From the NCBI GenBank assembly GCA_003240755.1, contig QFNF01000005.1:50160-114159 (forward strand): a stretch of DNA of 64,000 nucleotides. The letters run 5' to 3'. Below the pieces are notes generated by a model, which did no database searches, was not told the origin of the DNA, and worked only from the letters and a program-made list of their open reading frames with translations. A program made the translations under genes and the position numbers. Source of the stretch: Sphingomonas hengshuiensis. GTDB lineage: Bacteria; Pseudomonadota; Alphaproteobacteria; Sphingomonadales; Sphingomonadaceae. This document shows, one piece after another, positions 11,877 to 20,008 of the stretch; position 1 is the stretch's first letter; every line of letters starts with the position of its first letter.

Positions 11877-12329
11877 GGGGGCGGTCGATATCCTGACACG
11901 GGGGCGTTGTTCGGCGCTGTAGGCAGGCGAAGCGCGCACGGCAATCCATGCTGTTGCCGAATCGACACATGGTTAGCAAAACCGTAGCAAAGCTGCCGCT
12001 CCCCCGGTGACACACGGCCCCGGGCATCCTACGACGACCCTACGAAGCGCAGGCAATACAGGCCACGGTTCGGGGAGGCCAACCGGCTCCGCCCTGGAAG
12101 GGGGGAAGGGGCGTAGAAGCGGTGGCAACCAAGGGGGCTGACGAGCGATCGTCACGCAGGCGGCCGGGCTGGCGACAGTCCGGCCGTTTGCCGTTCGGGC
12201 ACCGCGCCGGGTGACGATGTCCGCTGCCGTTGCGACCTTTCTTGCCGACATCCACCCTCCCTGCCCCCCTCCCCGGCCCCCGTCCGTGAACCATCGTCGC
12301 GCGACAATTTCGCGACGTTCCGCGACCCT
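11877..12329. other. Gene-free interval between lolC and the ibpA promoter
   Basis: About 450 bases separating two divergent genes. Short open frames occur on both strands, but their translations are rich in Arg, Pro and Ala, lack ribosome-binding sites and look like GC-driven shadows. No tRNA, terminator or clear repeat was seen. It presumably contains the lolC promoter. Confidence 0.5.
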
Positions 12330-12357
12330 CTTGAACCCGCCACACGACGAACCATAT
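12330..12357 (+). promoter_or_regulatory. Heat-shock (RpoH) promoter of ibpA
   Basis: CTTGAA at 12330-12335 and CCATAT at 12352-12357 with a 16-base spacer fit the alphaproteobacterial sigma-32 consensus (CTTG at -35, CC-TAT at -10). A start near 12364 would give a leader of about 90 bases ending at ibpA. The match is visible in the sequence; sigma-factor use is inferred from the downstream small heat-shock gene. Confidence 0.65.
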
Positions 12358-12365
12358 CGGTTCTC

Positions 12366-12450
12366 GAACGGTGCCTTCGGGGCCGTTCACGAACCGGTGT
12401 CGCGGACCTTCCGGATGCCGATCGATCAACTCGCTTCTGATGGAGGATTT
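12366..12450 (+). promoter_or_regulatory. ROSE-like RNA thermometer in the ibpA leader
   Basis: The leader folds into successive hairpins. The first is GAACGG/CCGTTC at 12366-12388 with an inner TTCG loop. A small CGGA-CCT-TCCG stem follows near 12403-12413. The last pairs TCGCTTC (12431-12437) with the Shine-Dalgarno GGAGGAT (12442-12448). The anti-SD arm contains UCGCU, an exact match to the UYGCU box that defines ROSE thermometers, with its G opposite a G of the SD as in ROSE elements. This would hide the ribosome-binding site at low temperature and open it on heat shock. Sequence pairing is seen; thermometer function is inferred. Confidence 0.65.
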
Positions 12451-12453
12451 GAC

Positions 12454-12942
12454 ATGCGCAGCTTCGATTTCACCCCGTATCGCCGCTCGACCATCGGCTT
12501 CGACCGGCTGTTCGACCTGCTCGAAAACAACGCGCGGACGACCACGGGCGAAAACTATCCGCCCTTCAACCTCGAACGCGTCGCCGAGGATCGCTACCGC
12601 ATCACGCTGGCGGTCGCGGGCTTCAAGCGCGACGAGGTGGAGATCACCGCCCAGCAGAACCTGCTCGTCGTCTCGGGCCGCAAGGCCGACCAGACCGATG
12701 CGCAGAAGAGCGCGGTCCTGCATCTCGGCATCGCCAACCGCAGCTTCGAACGACGCTTCGAACTGGCCGATTTCATCGTCGTGGAAAGCGCCGACCTCGC
12801 CGATGGCCTGCTGACCATCGACCTGCGTCGCGAGGTGCCCGACGCGATGAAGCCGCGCCGCGTGGCGATCGGCGAGGCGACCGCACAGCCGGTCATCGCC
12901 AACGATGCGGCCAAGGGCGACGATCCGGCGAACGCCGCGTAA
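12454..12942 (+). CDS. ibpA: Small heat-shock protein, Hsp20/IbpA family
   Basis: 162 residues. The N-terminus MRSFDFTPYRRSTIGFDRLF and following LLEN closely resemble IbpA of enteric bacteria. The alpha-crystallin domain spans about residues 30-135 (YRITLAVAGFKRDEVEITA, LLVVSGRK, NRSFERRFELAD, ADLADGLLTIDLRREVP). These chaperones coat unfolding proteins and hold them for ClpB/DnaK. The start at 12454 is fixed by GGAGG at 12442-12446, the same element sequestered in the ROSE-like hairpin. A longer frame starting at 12211 is a shadow. A strong terminator follows the gene, so it is monocistronic. Confidence 0.95.
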   Translation: MRSFDFTPYRRSTIGFDRLFDLLENNARTTTGENYPPFNLERVAEDRYRITLAVAGFKRDEVEITAQQNLLVVSGRKADQTDAQKSAVLHLGIANRSFERRFELADFIVVESADLADGLLTIDLRREVPDAMKPRRVAIGEATAQPVIANDAAKGDDPANAA

Positions 12943-12976
12943 CCCTGCGGCGCGTTGCTCCCTTGCGCGCCGTGGG

Positions 12977-13018
12977 CGGGCGCCCGGACCTATCTGGTTC
13001 GGGCGCCCGTTCCATTTT
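12977..13018 (+). terminator. Rho-independent terminator of ibpA
   Basis: A 14-base stem (12977-12990 with 12996-13009, one G-T pair) around the loop TATCT, followed by the T-rich tail TTCCATTTT. It begins 35 bases after the ibpA stop codon. Confidence 0.8.
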
Positions 13019-13040
13019 CGGTGAACCTACCGGCTAAACC

Positions 13041-13134
13041 GTCATTCCCGCGAAGGCGGGAATCCATATGCGCTAACGTTCGTGCTGGAGTCGCGATCGC
13101 TGCGTTTATGGATTCCCGCCTTCGCGGGAATGAC
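13041..13134. repeat. 27-base perfect inverted repeat (REP-like palindromic element)
   Basis: The arms 13041-13067 and 13108-13134 are exact reverse complements (GTCATTCCCGCGAAGGCGGG... and its complement), separated by 40 bases. Each arm itself contains a small palindrome around CCCGC-GAAG-GCGGG. The same motif recurs in many sphingomonad and other proteobacterial genomes as a dispersed intergenic repeat. It lies between the convergent genes ibpA and pyrG and could act as a bidirectional transcript end. No transposase and no target duplication are visible. Confidence 0.85.
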
Positions 13135-13168
13135 GATCAGGGTCGGAGTAAGCTGATGGCGAACGCCC

Positions 13169-14818
13169 TCAGACCAGCCGCGACTGCTTCACCGCCGCTG
13201 CGATGAAGCTCGCGAACAGCGGATGCGGATCGAACGGCTTCGACTTCAGCTCGGGGTGGAACTGCACGCCGACGAACCACGGATGGTCCGGCCGCTCGAC
13301 GATTTCCGGCAGCATCCCGTCGGGCGACATGCCCGAGAATACCAACCCGCCCGATTCGAGCATTTCGCGATAGCCGGTATTGACCTCGTAGCGATGGCGA
13401 TGCCGCTCGCTGATCGTCGTGCCGCCATAGATGGAGGCGACGACCGAATTGCCCGCCAGCGCCGCTTCATAGGCGCCCAGCCGCATCGTACCGCCCAGGT
13501 CGCCGTCCGATTCGCGCTTCTGGATGCCCTCGGGCGTCATCCATTCGGTAATCATGCCGACCACCGGTTCGTCGGTCGGGCCGAATTCGGTCGAGGACGC
13601 GGCGGCGATGCCGCCAATGTCGCGAACACCCTCGATGCACGCCATCTGCATGCCGAAACAGATGCCGAAATACGGCACCTTGCGTGTCCGCGCGAAGCGG
13701 ACGCTGGCGATCTTGCCCTCCGCGCCACGTTCGCCGAACGCGCCGGGGACGAGGATCGCGTGGCACGGCTCCAGCTCGGCGGCGACCAGGTCGTGGTCCC
13801 CTTCGAACAGCTCGGCATCGATCCAGCGGATATTGACCTTCACCCGGTTGGCGATGCCGCCATGGACCAGCGCCTCGTTGAGCGACTTGTACGCATCCTG
13901 CAGCCCGACATATTTGCCGACCACGCCGATCGTCACTTCGCCTTCCGGGTTCTGGAGCCGATCCATGATATCGCTCCACCGCGACAGGTCGGGGGCGTCG
14001 CCCGGTTCGATGCCGAACGCGCGCAGCACCTCTGCATCGAGTCCCTCGGCATGATATTGCTCGGGCACGGCATAGATGCTCGGCGCGTCGAGTGCCGGGA
14101 TGACCGCGCCCGCCGGCACGTTGCAGAACAGTGCGATCTTGGCACGCTCGCTCGCCGGCAGCGGCTTTTCGCAGCGACAGACCAGCACGTCGGGCTGCAC
14201 GCCCAGCGCCGCCAGCTCGCGCACCGAATGCTGCGTCGGCTTGGTCTTCAGCTCGCCCGCCGCCGCGATATAGGGGACCAGCGTGACGTGGATGCTGATC
14301 GATCGGCCACGGCCCAGTTCGTTGCGGAGCTGACGGATCGCCTCGATGAACGGCAGCGATTCGATATCGCCGACCGTCCCGCCGATCTCGCACAGCACGA
14401 AGTCGAGATCGTCGCCATTGTCGTCGACCGTATCGGCCTGCGCGAACGCCTTGATCGCGTCGGTCACGTGCGGGACGACCTGCACCGTCGCGCCCAGATA
14501 GTCGCCGCGCCGTTCGCGCTGGATGATCGTCTGATAGATGCGGCCCGAGGTGACGTTGTCCGACTGGTGCGCCGCGACGCCGGTGAAGCGTTCGTAATGG
14601 CCAAGGTCGAGGTCGGTTTCCGCCCCGTCGTCGGTCACATAGACCTCGCCGTGCTGATAGGGCGACATCGTGCCCGGATCGACGTTCAGATAGGGATCGA
14701 ACTTGCGGATGCGGACCTTGTAGCCGCGCGCCTGCAAGAGTGCTGCGAGCGAGGCTGCCATGAGCCCCTTGCCGAGCGACGAGACCACGCCGCCGGTGAT
14801 GAAGATATACCGCGCCAT
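13169..14818 (-). CDS. pyrG: CTP synthase
   Basis: 549 residues, normal length. It converts UTP to CTP with ATP and glutamine. The N-terminal synthetase domain begins [19 protein letters not shown] and includes [19 protein letters not shown] and [15 protein letters not shown]. The C-terminal class I glutamine amidotransferase domain has the catalytic Cys in [11 protein letters not shown] and the His-Glu pair in VQFHPELKS. All catalytic residues are present. It is followed on the same strand from secG by about 95 bases, so secG-pyrG may be one transcript, an order common in alphaproteobacteria. Confidence 0.98.
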   Translation of the reverse strand: MARYIFITGGVVSSLGKGLMAASLAALLQARGYKVRIRKFDPYLNVDPGTMSPYQHGEVYVTDDGAETDLDLGHYERFTGVAAHQSDNVTSGRIYQTIIQRERRGDYLGATVQVVPHVTDAIKAFAQADTVDDNGDDLDFVLCEIGGTVGDIESLPFIEAIRQLRNELGRGRSISIHVTLVPYIAAAGELKTKPTQHSVRELAALGVQPDVLVCRCEKPLPASERAKIALFCNVPAGAVIPALDAPSIYAVPEQYHAEGLDAEVLRAFGIEPGDAPDLSRWSDIMDRLQNPEGEVTIGVVGKYVGLQDAYKSLNEALVHGGIANRVKVNIRWIDAELFEGDHDLVAAELEPCHAILVPGAFGERGAEGKIASVRFARTRKVPYFGICFGMQMACIEGVRDIGGIAAASSTEFGPTDEPVVGMITEWMTPEGIQKRESDGDLGGTMRLGAYEAALAGNSVVASIYGGTTISERHRHRYEVNTGYREMLESGGLVFSGMSPDGMLPEIVERPDHPWFVGVQFHPELKSKPFDPHPLFASFIAAAVKQSRLV

Positions 14819-14912
14819 GGGAGATATTGCCTAGCGTCGAACGCCATCGCCGCCAAGCGCAGGATTGCTCCCGCGCCCGCGAAATACGACGGACCGGTTG
14901 AGGAGAAGGGGT

Positions 14913-15272
14913 TTAGCGGGCGAGCGGGACCGCGCCATTGTCGGCGCCGGTCAGGTTGCCGATCGGATCGGCGGCGGGATTGACCGGCGCGCTGGCGGCG
15001 GGCGGCGGGGTCGTCGGCCGCGCCAGCGAGGTATCGATCGAACTGCCGCCCCGATTCGCCGCGATCACCGCCAGCGCGACGCTCATCGCGATGAACAGTC
15101 CGGCGAGGACCGCGGTCGCCCGCGTCAGGAAATCGGCCGCGCCGCGTGCCGACATCAGGCCCGACGGGCTACCCCCGGTGGTCAGCCCGCCACCTTCCGA
15201 CTTCTGCATGAGGATCACCGTCACGAGCAGCGCGGCGATGATCGCATGGACGACGAGCAGGAAGGTGAACAT
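14913..15272 (-). CDS. secG: Preprotein translocase subunit SecG
   Basis: 119 residues. Two transmembrane helices flank a short cytoplasmic loop: TFLLVVHAIIAALLVTVILM at the start, then QKSEGGGL and the conserved GLMSARGAADFLTRATAVLA, then FIAMSVALAVIAA. The C-terminal 40 residues are rich in Pro, Ala and Asn, a typical alphaproteobacterial extension. SecG is the accessory subunit of the SecYEG channel and assists SecA-driven export. The start MFTFLLVVHAI at 15272 was chosen because it begins the first helix; a 60-residue upstream extension is not plausible. Confidence 0.93.
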   Translation of the reverse strand: MFTFLLVVHAIIAALLVTVILMQKSEGGGLTTGGSPSGLMSARGAADFLTRATAVLAGLFIAMSVALAVIAANRGGSSIDTSLARPTTPPPAASAPVNPAADPIGNLTGADNGAVPLAR

Positions 15273-15480
15273 GGTCGGGGAACATTTCCGAAAGAAGGGA
15301 GTGCGGATGTCGAAGGGCGCCACATAGGCGAGCCGGGCCGCGCGATCAACTGAGCGCCAGCGTTCCTTCCGTAACATTATCGTATCGACCGGGAAACCAA
15401 GCGCGCGATTGCGACGTTCATGTTTCGACCCTGCCCCACGGCCCCGCTCCACGGCCTTGTATCGACGTTAGGTTCCAGCG

Positions 15481-15834
15481 ATGTTCCCTACGATTCCACT
15501 CAAGAAATGGATGGACGGCCTGGTCGACTATGTCCGCTCGGGCGAGCCGGACCTGACCAACCGGCAGATGGCGCTCATGATGATCGTCTATCTGCAACCC
15601 GGCCCCCATACGGTGCGCGGCCTCGCCCGTGCGCTGAATGTCTCCAAACCGGTCGTAACGCGCGCCTTGAACAGGTTGGGCACGCTCGGCTATCTCCGCC
15701 GCCAACGCGACGATGCCGACAAGCGCAACATCTTCGTCGCGCAGACCAGCGAAGGGGCAAATTTTCTTGCAGAGTTCGGGCAGTTCATGGGCGGCGACGG
15801 CGTCGACTATCACCGGCGACACGCCAGCGCGTAG
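15481..15834 (+). CDS. MarR-like winged-helix regulator, short
   Basis: 117 residues, shorter than a full MarR protein (about 140-150). The winged helix is clear: NRQMALMMIVYL, then HTVRGLARALNVSKPVVTRALNRLGTLGYLRRQRDD with the wing DADKRNIFV. It lacks much of the C-terminal dimerisation helix. Possible starts are ATG 15481 and an internal ATG ten codons later. It precedes a gene for an inactive NlpC/P60-fold protein on the same strand, 28 bases away, so it may be co-transcribed with it. Ligand and targets are unknown. Confidence 0.82.
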   Translation: MFPTIPLKKWMDGLVDYVRSGEPDLTNRQMALMMIVYLQPGPHTVRGLARALNVSKPVVTRALNRLGTLGYLRRQRDDADKRNIFVAQTSEGANFLAEFGQFMGGDGVDYHRRHASA

Positions 15835-15862
15835 GCGCTTTGCCCTGCGGACGCGATCCGTC

Positions 15863-16660
15863 GTGCTCGATTCCCGGATCGACGCGGTTCGCCGCGACCT
15901 GGCCGATATCCGGCTCGCCGAGCGGGTGTTCGCGCCGCATTATGCGGTGCCGGTCCGCCTGTCGGTCGGCCGCAGCACCCCGATCCTCGACGCCGGCGAT
16001 GGCGGCATCGTGTCGCAGGCGCTGGCGGGCGAGCCGTTCGACGTTCTCGAATTCACCTCGACCCATGGCTGGGGCCGGTCGCCGATCGACGGTTCGGTCG
16101 GTTTCGTCGCATGTGACAGCCTTGTCGAACGGTTCGACGTCTCGCATGTCGTCATCGGCCCCGGGACGATCGTCCATGCCGATCGATCGACCGCCCGCCC
16201 CCTCCCCCTCGCGCTGCCGGTCGGCGTGCGGGTCGCGGCCACGCCGGTGGACGATGGCTGGTGCGAGGTGGATGGCGGCTACGTCCCCTCGATCGCGCTG
16301 CGGCCGCTGGACGCTGCCGCCGGCGATGCGGTCGACCATGCGCTTGCCCTGCGCGGTGTCCCGGCCGTTGCCGGCGGTCGTTCGGGGGACGGCGTCGATG
16401 CGGCCGGGCTGATTTTCCTCGCCGCGTCGCTGGCCGGCGCCCGCCCGCCCCGCTTCGCCGACCTGCAGGCGGCGCAGTTCGGCACGCCGCTGGCCGCGGG
16501 CGATCCGCTGCGGCGCGGCGACCTGCTGTTTTTCGCCGATCACGTCGCGATGCTGGTCGACAGCGATACCGCGATCCATGCCGACACGACCGTCCGCTGC
16601 GAGCCGGTCGCCGCGCTCGACCGCTTCGGCCCCGTCACCGCCCGGAGGCGCCCCGCATGA
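15863..16660 (+). CDS. NlpC/P60-fold protein lacking the catalytic cysteine
   Basis: 265 residues from a GTG at 15863; this start is the least certain point, as the frame is open further upstream into the MarR gene. The first 150 residues hold two SH3-like segments (RVFAPHYAVPVRLSV, GWGRSPIDGSVGFV, GWCEVDGGYVPSIAL). The C-terminal part is an NlpC/P60 domain: GGRSGDGVDAAGLIF, then RRGDLLFFADHVAML. In active family members the first motif reads GGRS-G-DCSGL. Here the nucleophile position is Ala180 (codon GCG), while the His of the catalytic pair, His227, remains. It therefore looks like a pseudo-peptidase that may bind peptidoglycan peptides without cutting. No signal peptide was seen. Its stop overlaps the argC start as ATGA. 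Confidence 0.82.
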   Translation: MLDSRIDAVRRDLADIRLAERVFAPHYAVPVRLSVGRSTPILDAGDGGIVSQALAGEPFDVLEFTSTHGWGRSPIDGSVGFVACDSLVERFDVSHVVIGPGTIVHADRSTARPLPLALPVGVRVAATPVDDGWCEVDGGYVPSIALRPLDAAAGDAVDHALALRGVPAVAGGRSGDGVDAAGLIFLAASLAGARPPRFADLQAAQFGTPLAAGDPLRRGDLLFFADHVAMLVDSDTAIHADTTVRCEPVAALDRFGPVTARRRPA

Positions 16661-17586
16661 CCGTCCGCGTGTTCATCGACGGTGCCGCCGGCACCACCGG
16701 CCTCGAGATCGCCGACCGGCTGTCCGGCCGGCCGGAGGTCGACTTCATCACGCTCGACGAGACGCGGCGCAAGGACGCGACCGCGCGGCGCGCGGCGCTG
16801 AACGACGCCGACTTCGTCATCCTGTGCCTGCCCGACGATGCCGCGCGCGAAGCGGTGGCGATGATCGACAATGATCGCACCCGCGTCATCGACGCCTCGA
16901 CCGCGCACCGCGTGGCCGATGGCTGGACCTATGGCATGGCCGAGCTGGAACCGTCGCAGCCCGGCGCGATCGCGACGGCGATGCGCGTGTCGAACCCCGG
17001 CTGCTACCCCACCGGCTTTCTCGCGCTCGTCCGCCCGCTGATCCGTGCCGGCCTCGTTCCCCATGACTGGCCGGTCAGCGTGAACGCGGTGTCGGGCTAT
17101 TCGGGCGGCGGCAAGGCGATGATCGCCGCGTTCGAGAATGGCGAGACCGATACCGCCTGGCTCGGCTACGGCCTGTCGCTGGCGCACAAGCATGTGCCCG
17201 AGATGCAGCGCCACGCCCGCCTTGCCCATCCGCCGCTGTTCCAGCCATCGGTCGCGCGGACCTATCGCGGCATGGTGGTCGAGGTGCCGCTGCCGCTGTT
17301 CGCGTTCCACCGTCGCCCCAGCCTGTCGGCGATCGAGGCGGCGCTGGCCGATGCCTATCGCGAATCGCCCGTGGTGCGCGTGCTGCCCGGCGACGACAGC
17401 GCGATCCCGATCGAGGCCGATGCCGGCACCGACCGCCTGACGCTGCGCGTGTTCGGCAACATGGACAGCGGGCAGGCGCGGCTGGTCGCGACGCTCGACA
17501 ATCTCGGCAAGGGTGCGTCGGGCGCCGCGGTGCAGAACTTCAACCTGATGGCGGGGTTCGACCAGACGGCCGGCCTGACGCTATAG
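16657..17586 (+). CDS. argC: N-acetyl-gamma-glutamyl-phosphate reductase (type 2)
   Basis: 309 residues, the short type 2 form of ArgC. It reduces N-acetylglutamyl phosphate to the semialdehyde with NADPH in arginine synthesis. The N-terminal Rossmann motif VRVFIDGAAGTTGLEIADRL, the catalytic Cys in SNPGCYPTG and the motif VNAVSGYSGGGKAMI are present. The start ATG overlaps the stop of the preceding NlpC-like gene (ATGA). A longer open frame beginning at 16261 is an overlap with that gene and not part of ArgC. Confidence 0.95.
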   Translation: MTVRVFIDGAAGTTGLEIADRLSGRPEVDFITLDETRRKDATARRAALNDADFVILCLPDDAAREAVAMIDNDRTRVIDASTAHRVADGWTYGMAELEPSQPGAIATAMRVSNPGCYPTGFLALVRPLIRAGLVPHDWPVSVNAVSGYSGGGKAMIAAFENGETDTAWLGYGLSLAHKHVPEMQRHARLAHPPLFQPSVARTYRGMVVEVPLPLFAFHRRPSLSAIEAALADAYRESPVVRVLPGDDSAIPIEADAGTDRLTLRVFGNMDSGQARLVATLDNLGKGASGAAVQNFNLMAGFDQTAGLTL

Positions 17587-17710
17587 GCCGCGCGCGCAAT
17601 TTCATAACGATCCGGGCGATCGTCGCGCATCGCATACCTATGCCGCCTTCGCGTTCGCGAAATAGGCTGCTAGGAGCGCGCACGATCGCGATTCACTGAC
17701 AGGAGCTGGC

Positions 17711-19171
17711 ATGACGAGACAACCGGTGGCGAAGCTGCTGTTGTTCGGCGCGACGGGGGATTTGTCGCAGCGGATGCTGCTCCCCTCGCTCTACGGCCTG
17801 CATGCCGACGGCCTGCTGCCGGACGGGCTGACGATCACCGGCACCGCGCGGCACGAGCATGACGATGCGGGCTTTCGCGATTTCGCGAAGAACGCGCTCG
17901 ACCAGTTCCTCCCCGACGACCGCAAGGACGAGGCGGCGATCGACGGCTTCCTCGCCCGCCTCCAGTATCAGCCGCTCGACGCGTCGAACGTGGATGGCTT
18001 CGATGCCCTGGCGCAAAAGCTGGGGGATATCTCGGGCGGCCTCGCCATCTTCCTGTCGACCGCGCCGTGGCTGTTCGGCCCGACCATCACCGGGCTGAAA
18101 AGCGCGGGGCTTGCCGGTCCCGACGTCCGCATCAGCCTCGAAAAGCCGCTGGGCAAGGACCTTCAGTCCAGCCGCGAGATCAACGATCTGGTCGCCGCCG
18201 CCTTTCCCGAGGAACGGACCTATCGGATCGACCATTATCTCGGCAAGGAAACGGTCCAGAACATCCTTGCGCTGCGCTTTGGCAACGCGATGTTCGAACC
18301 CGTGTGGAACGCGCGCGGCATCGACCATGTGCAGATCACCATTTCGGAAACCGTCGGGCTCGAAGGGCGCGCTGGCTATTATGACGAGGTGGGGGCGCTG
18401 CGCGACATGGTGCAGAACCACGTCCTGCAACTGGTCGCGCTGATCGCGATGGAGCCGCCGGCGCATTTCGACGGCACGTCGATCCGCGACGAAAAGGTCA
18501 AGGTGCTGCGCTCGCTCCGCCCGATCGGCCCGGACGGGATCGACAGCCATACCGTCACCGGCCAATATGATGCGGGCGCGGTCAAGGGCGAGATCGTACG
18601 CGGGTATGACGAGGAACTGGGCAAGGAATCGGACACCGAAACCTTTGTCGCGGTAAAGGCGCATATCGACAACTGGCGGTGGCAGGGCGTGCCCTTCTAC
18701 CTGCGCACCGGCAAGCGGATGACCGACCGCCATTCGGAGATATCGATCCAGTTCAAGCCGGTGCCGCATTCGATCTTCGCCGATCGCGGTGGCAGGCTGC
18801 AACCCAACACGCTGGTCATCCGCCTGCAGCCCGAGGAATATGTCCGCCTGCTGGTGATGGCCAAGGAACCCGGTCTCGACCGCGACGGCGTGCGGCTGCG
18901 CGAAGTGCCGCTCGACCTGTCGCTGACCACCGCCTTTGCCGGCACGCGCCGCCGCATCGCCTATGAACGGCTGCTGCTCGACCTGATCGAAGGGGATCCG
19001 ACGCTGTTCGTCCGCCGCGACGAGGTGGAGGCGCAGTGGCAATGGATCGACGGCATCCGCGACGGGTGGAAGGCGAACGGGACCAGGCCCAAGGGCTATG
19101 CCTCGGGAAGCTGGGGGCCGAACGCCAGCGTCGCGCTGACCGAACGCGACGGGGTGACGTGGAACGAGTGA
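17711..19171 (+). CDS. zwf: Glucose-6-phosphate 1-dehydrogenase
   Basis: 486 residues. It oxidises glucose 6-phosphate to 6-phosphogluconolactone with NAD(P)+, the entry step to the Entner-Doudoroff pathway. The NADP-binding motif LLFGATGDLSQRMLLPSLY is at the N-terminus, and the active-site signature YRIDHYLGKETVQN is near residue 173. EKPLGKDL and the C-terminal WQWIDGIRDGW are also as expected. AGGAG lies seven bases before the ATG. It begins the run zwf-pgl-edd-glk-eda, the arrangement seen in sphingomonads, which lack phosphofructokinase. Confidence 0.98.
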   Translation: MTRQPVAKLLLFGATGDLSQRMLLPSLYGLHADGLLPDGLTITGTARHEHDDAGFRDFAKNALDQFLPDDRKDEAAIDGFLARLQYQPLDASNVDGFDALAQKLGDISGGLAIFLSTAPWLFGPTITGLKSAGLAGPDVRISLEKPLGKDLQSSREINDLVAAAFPEERTYRIDHYLGKETVQNILALRFGNAMFEPVWNARGIDHVQITISETVGLEGRAGYYDEVGALRDMVQNHVLQLVALIAMEPPAHFDGTSIRDEKVKVLRSLRPIGPDGIDSHTVTGQYDAGAVKGEIVRGYDEELGKESDTETFVAVKAHIDNWRWQGVPFYLRTGKRMTDRHSEISIQFKPVPHSIFADRGGRLQPNTLVIRLQPEEYVRLLVMAKEPGLDRDGVRLREVPLDLSLTTAFAGTRRRIAYERLLLDLIEGDPTLFVRRDEVEAQWQWIDGIRDGWKANGTRPKGYASGSWGPNASVALTERDGVTWNE

Positions 19172-19210
19172 GCGTGTGAGACGCTCCCCTTCGACCCTAT
19201 ACCCCGTTCA

Positions 19211-19275
19211 GTTCGAGCAGCATCGAGCGAAGTCGAGATGCGTCCGTCGAGAACCGGTTCTCGACAAGCTCGAAC
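19211..19275. repeat. Palindromic intergenic repeat between zwf and pgl
   Basis: The outer arms GTTCGAGC (19211-19218) and GCTCGAAC (19268-19275) enclose a perfect 20-base palindrome at 19246-19265 built on GTCGAGAACC/GGTTCTCGAC. This resembles the TTCGAC-AAGCTC type repeat scattered in sphingomonad genomes. Position inside the sugar-catabolism run suggests a possible effect on transcript stability or partial termination. There is no T-tract. Confidence 0.7.
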
Positions 19276-19303
19276 GAAACGGAAAACCACACGGGATTGC
19301 AGA

Positions 19304-20008
19304 ATGACCGAGATCGAATGGTGGGAATATGACGAACCCGCCGAATTTGCCGACGCGCTGGCCGGCGACATCCAGTTCATCATCGAATCGGCGATCGACG
19401 CGCGCGGCGCGGCGGTGATCGCGCTGGCCGGTGGCCGCACCCCCGCCCCGATCTACGACAGGCTGGTCAAGGCCAAACTCGACTGGAAGCGGGTGACGAT
19501 CGTCCCCACCGACGACCGCATCGTGCCGATGGGCGATGCGCTGTCGAACGTGACCGGTCTCGCCAAGGTCTTCCTGCCCAAGGGCGCGCGGGTCATCCCG
19601 CTGACCGCCGAAAAGGCCGCGGATTACAAGGCCGCCGGCCGCGCTGCGGACGCACGGTTGCAGGACCTGCACTGGCCGCTCGACCTGTGCCTGCTCGGCA
19701 TGGGGGCGGACGGCCATACCGCGTCGATCTTCCCCGGCCCCGACCTGACCGAAGCATTGACCGGTCCGAAGGAGCGCCGCGCGCTGGGCGTGATGCCCGA
19801 TCCGCTGCCGCCCGAGGCCCCCGTCGCCCGCGTCACGCTCAGCCACGCCGCGATCGCTTCCGCGCGGGCCCTGATGATCGCGATCACCGGCGATGCGAAG
19901 AAGGGCGTGCTGGAACGCGCGATCGATCAGGGGGCATCCTCCAGCTATCCGATCGGCCGCGTGCTGGCCGAAGTCGAACTTCCCGTCGATATCCACTGGA
20001 GCGCATGA
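19304..20008 (+). CDS. pgl: 6-phosphogluconolactonase
   Basis: 234 residues of the DevB/SOL family, which hydrolyses 6-phosphogluconolactone to 6-phosphogluconate. Signature motifs: VIALAGGRTPAPIYDRL, VPTDDRIVPMGDALSN and LLGMGADGHTASIFPG. The start MTEIEWWEY at 19304 was chosen because the frame upstream runs through the palindromic repeat. Its stop overlaps the start of edd (ATGATG), so lactonase and dehydratase are made together. Confidence 0.95.
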   Translation: MTEIEWWEYDEPAEFADALAGDIQFIIESAIDARGAAVIALAGGRTPAPIYDRLVKAKLDWKRVTIVPTDDRIVPMGDALSNVTGLAKVFLPKGARVIPLTAEKAADYKAAGRAADARLQDLHWPLDLCLLGMGADGHTASIFPGPDLTEALTGPKERRALGVMPDPLPPEAPVARVTLSHAAIASARALMIAITGDAKKGVLERAIDQGASSSYPIGRVLAEVELPVDIHWSA

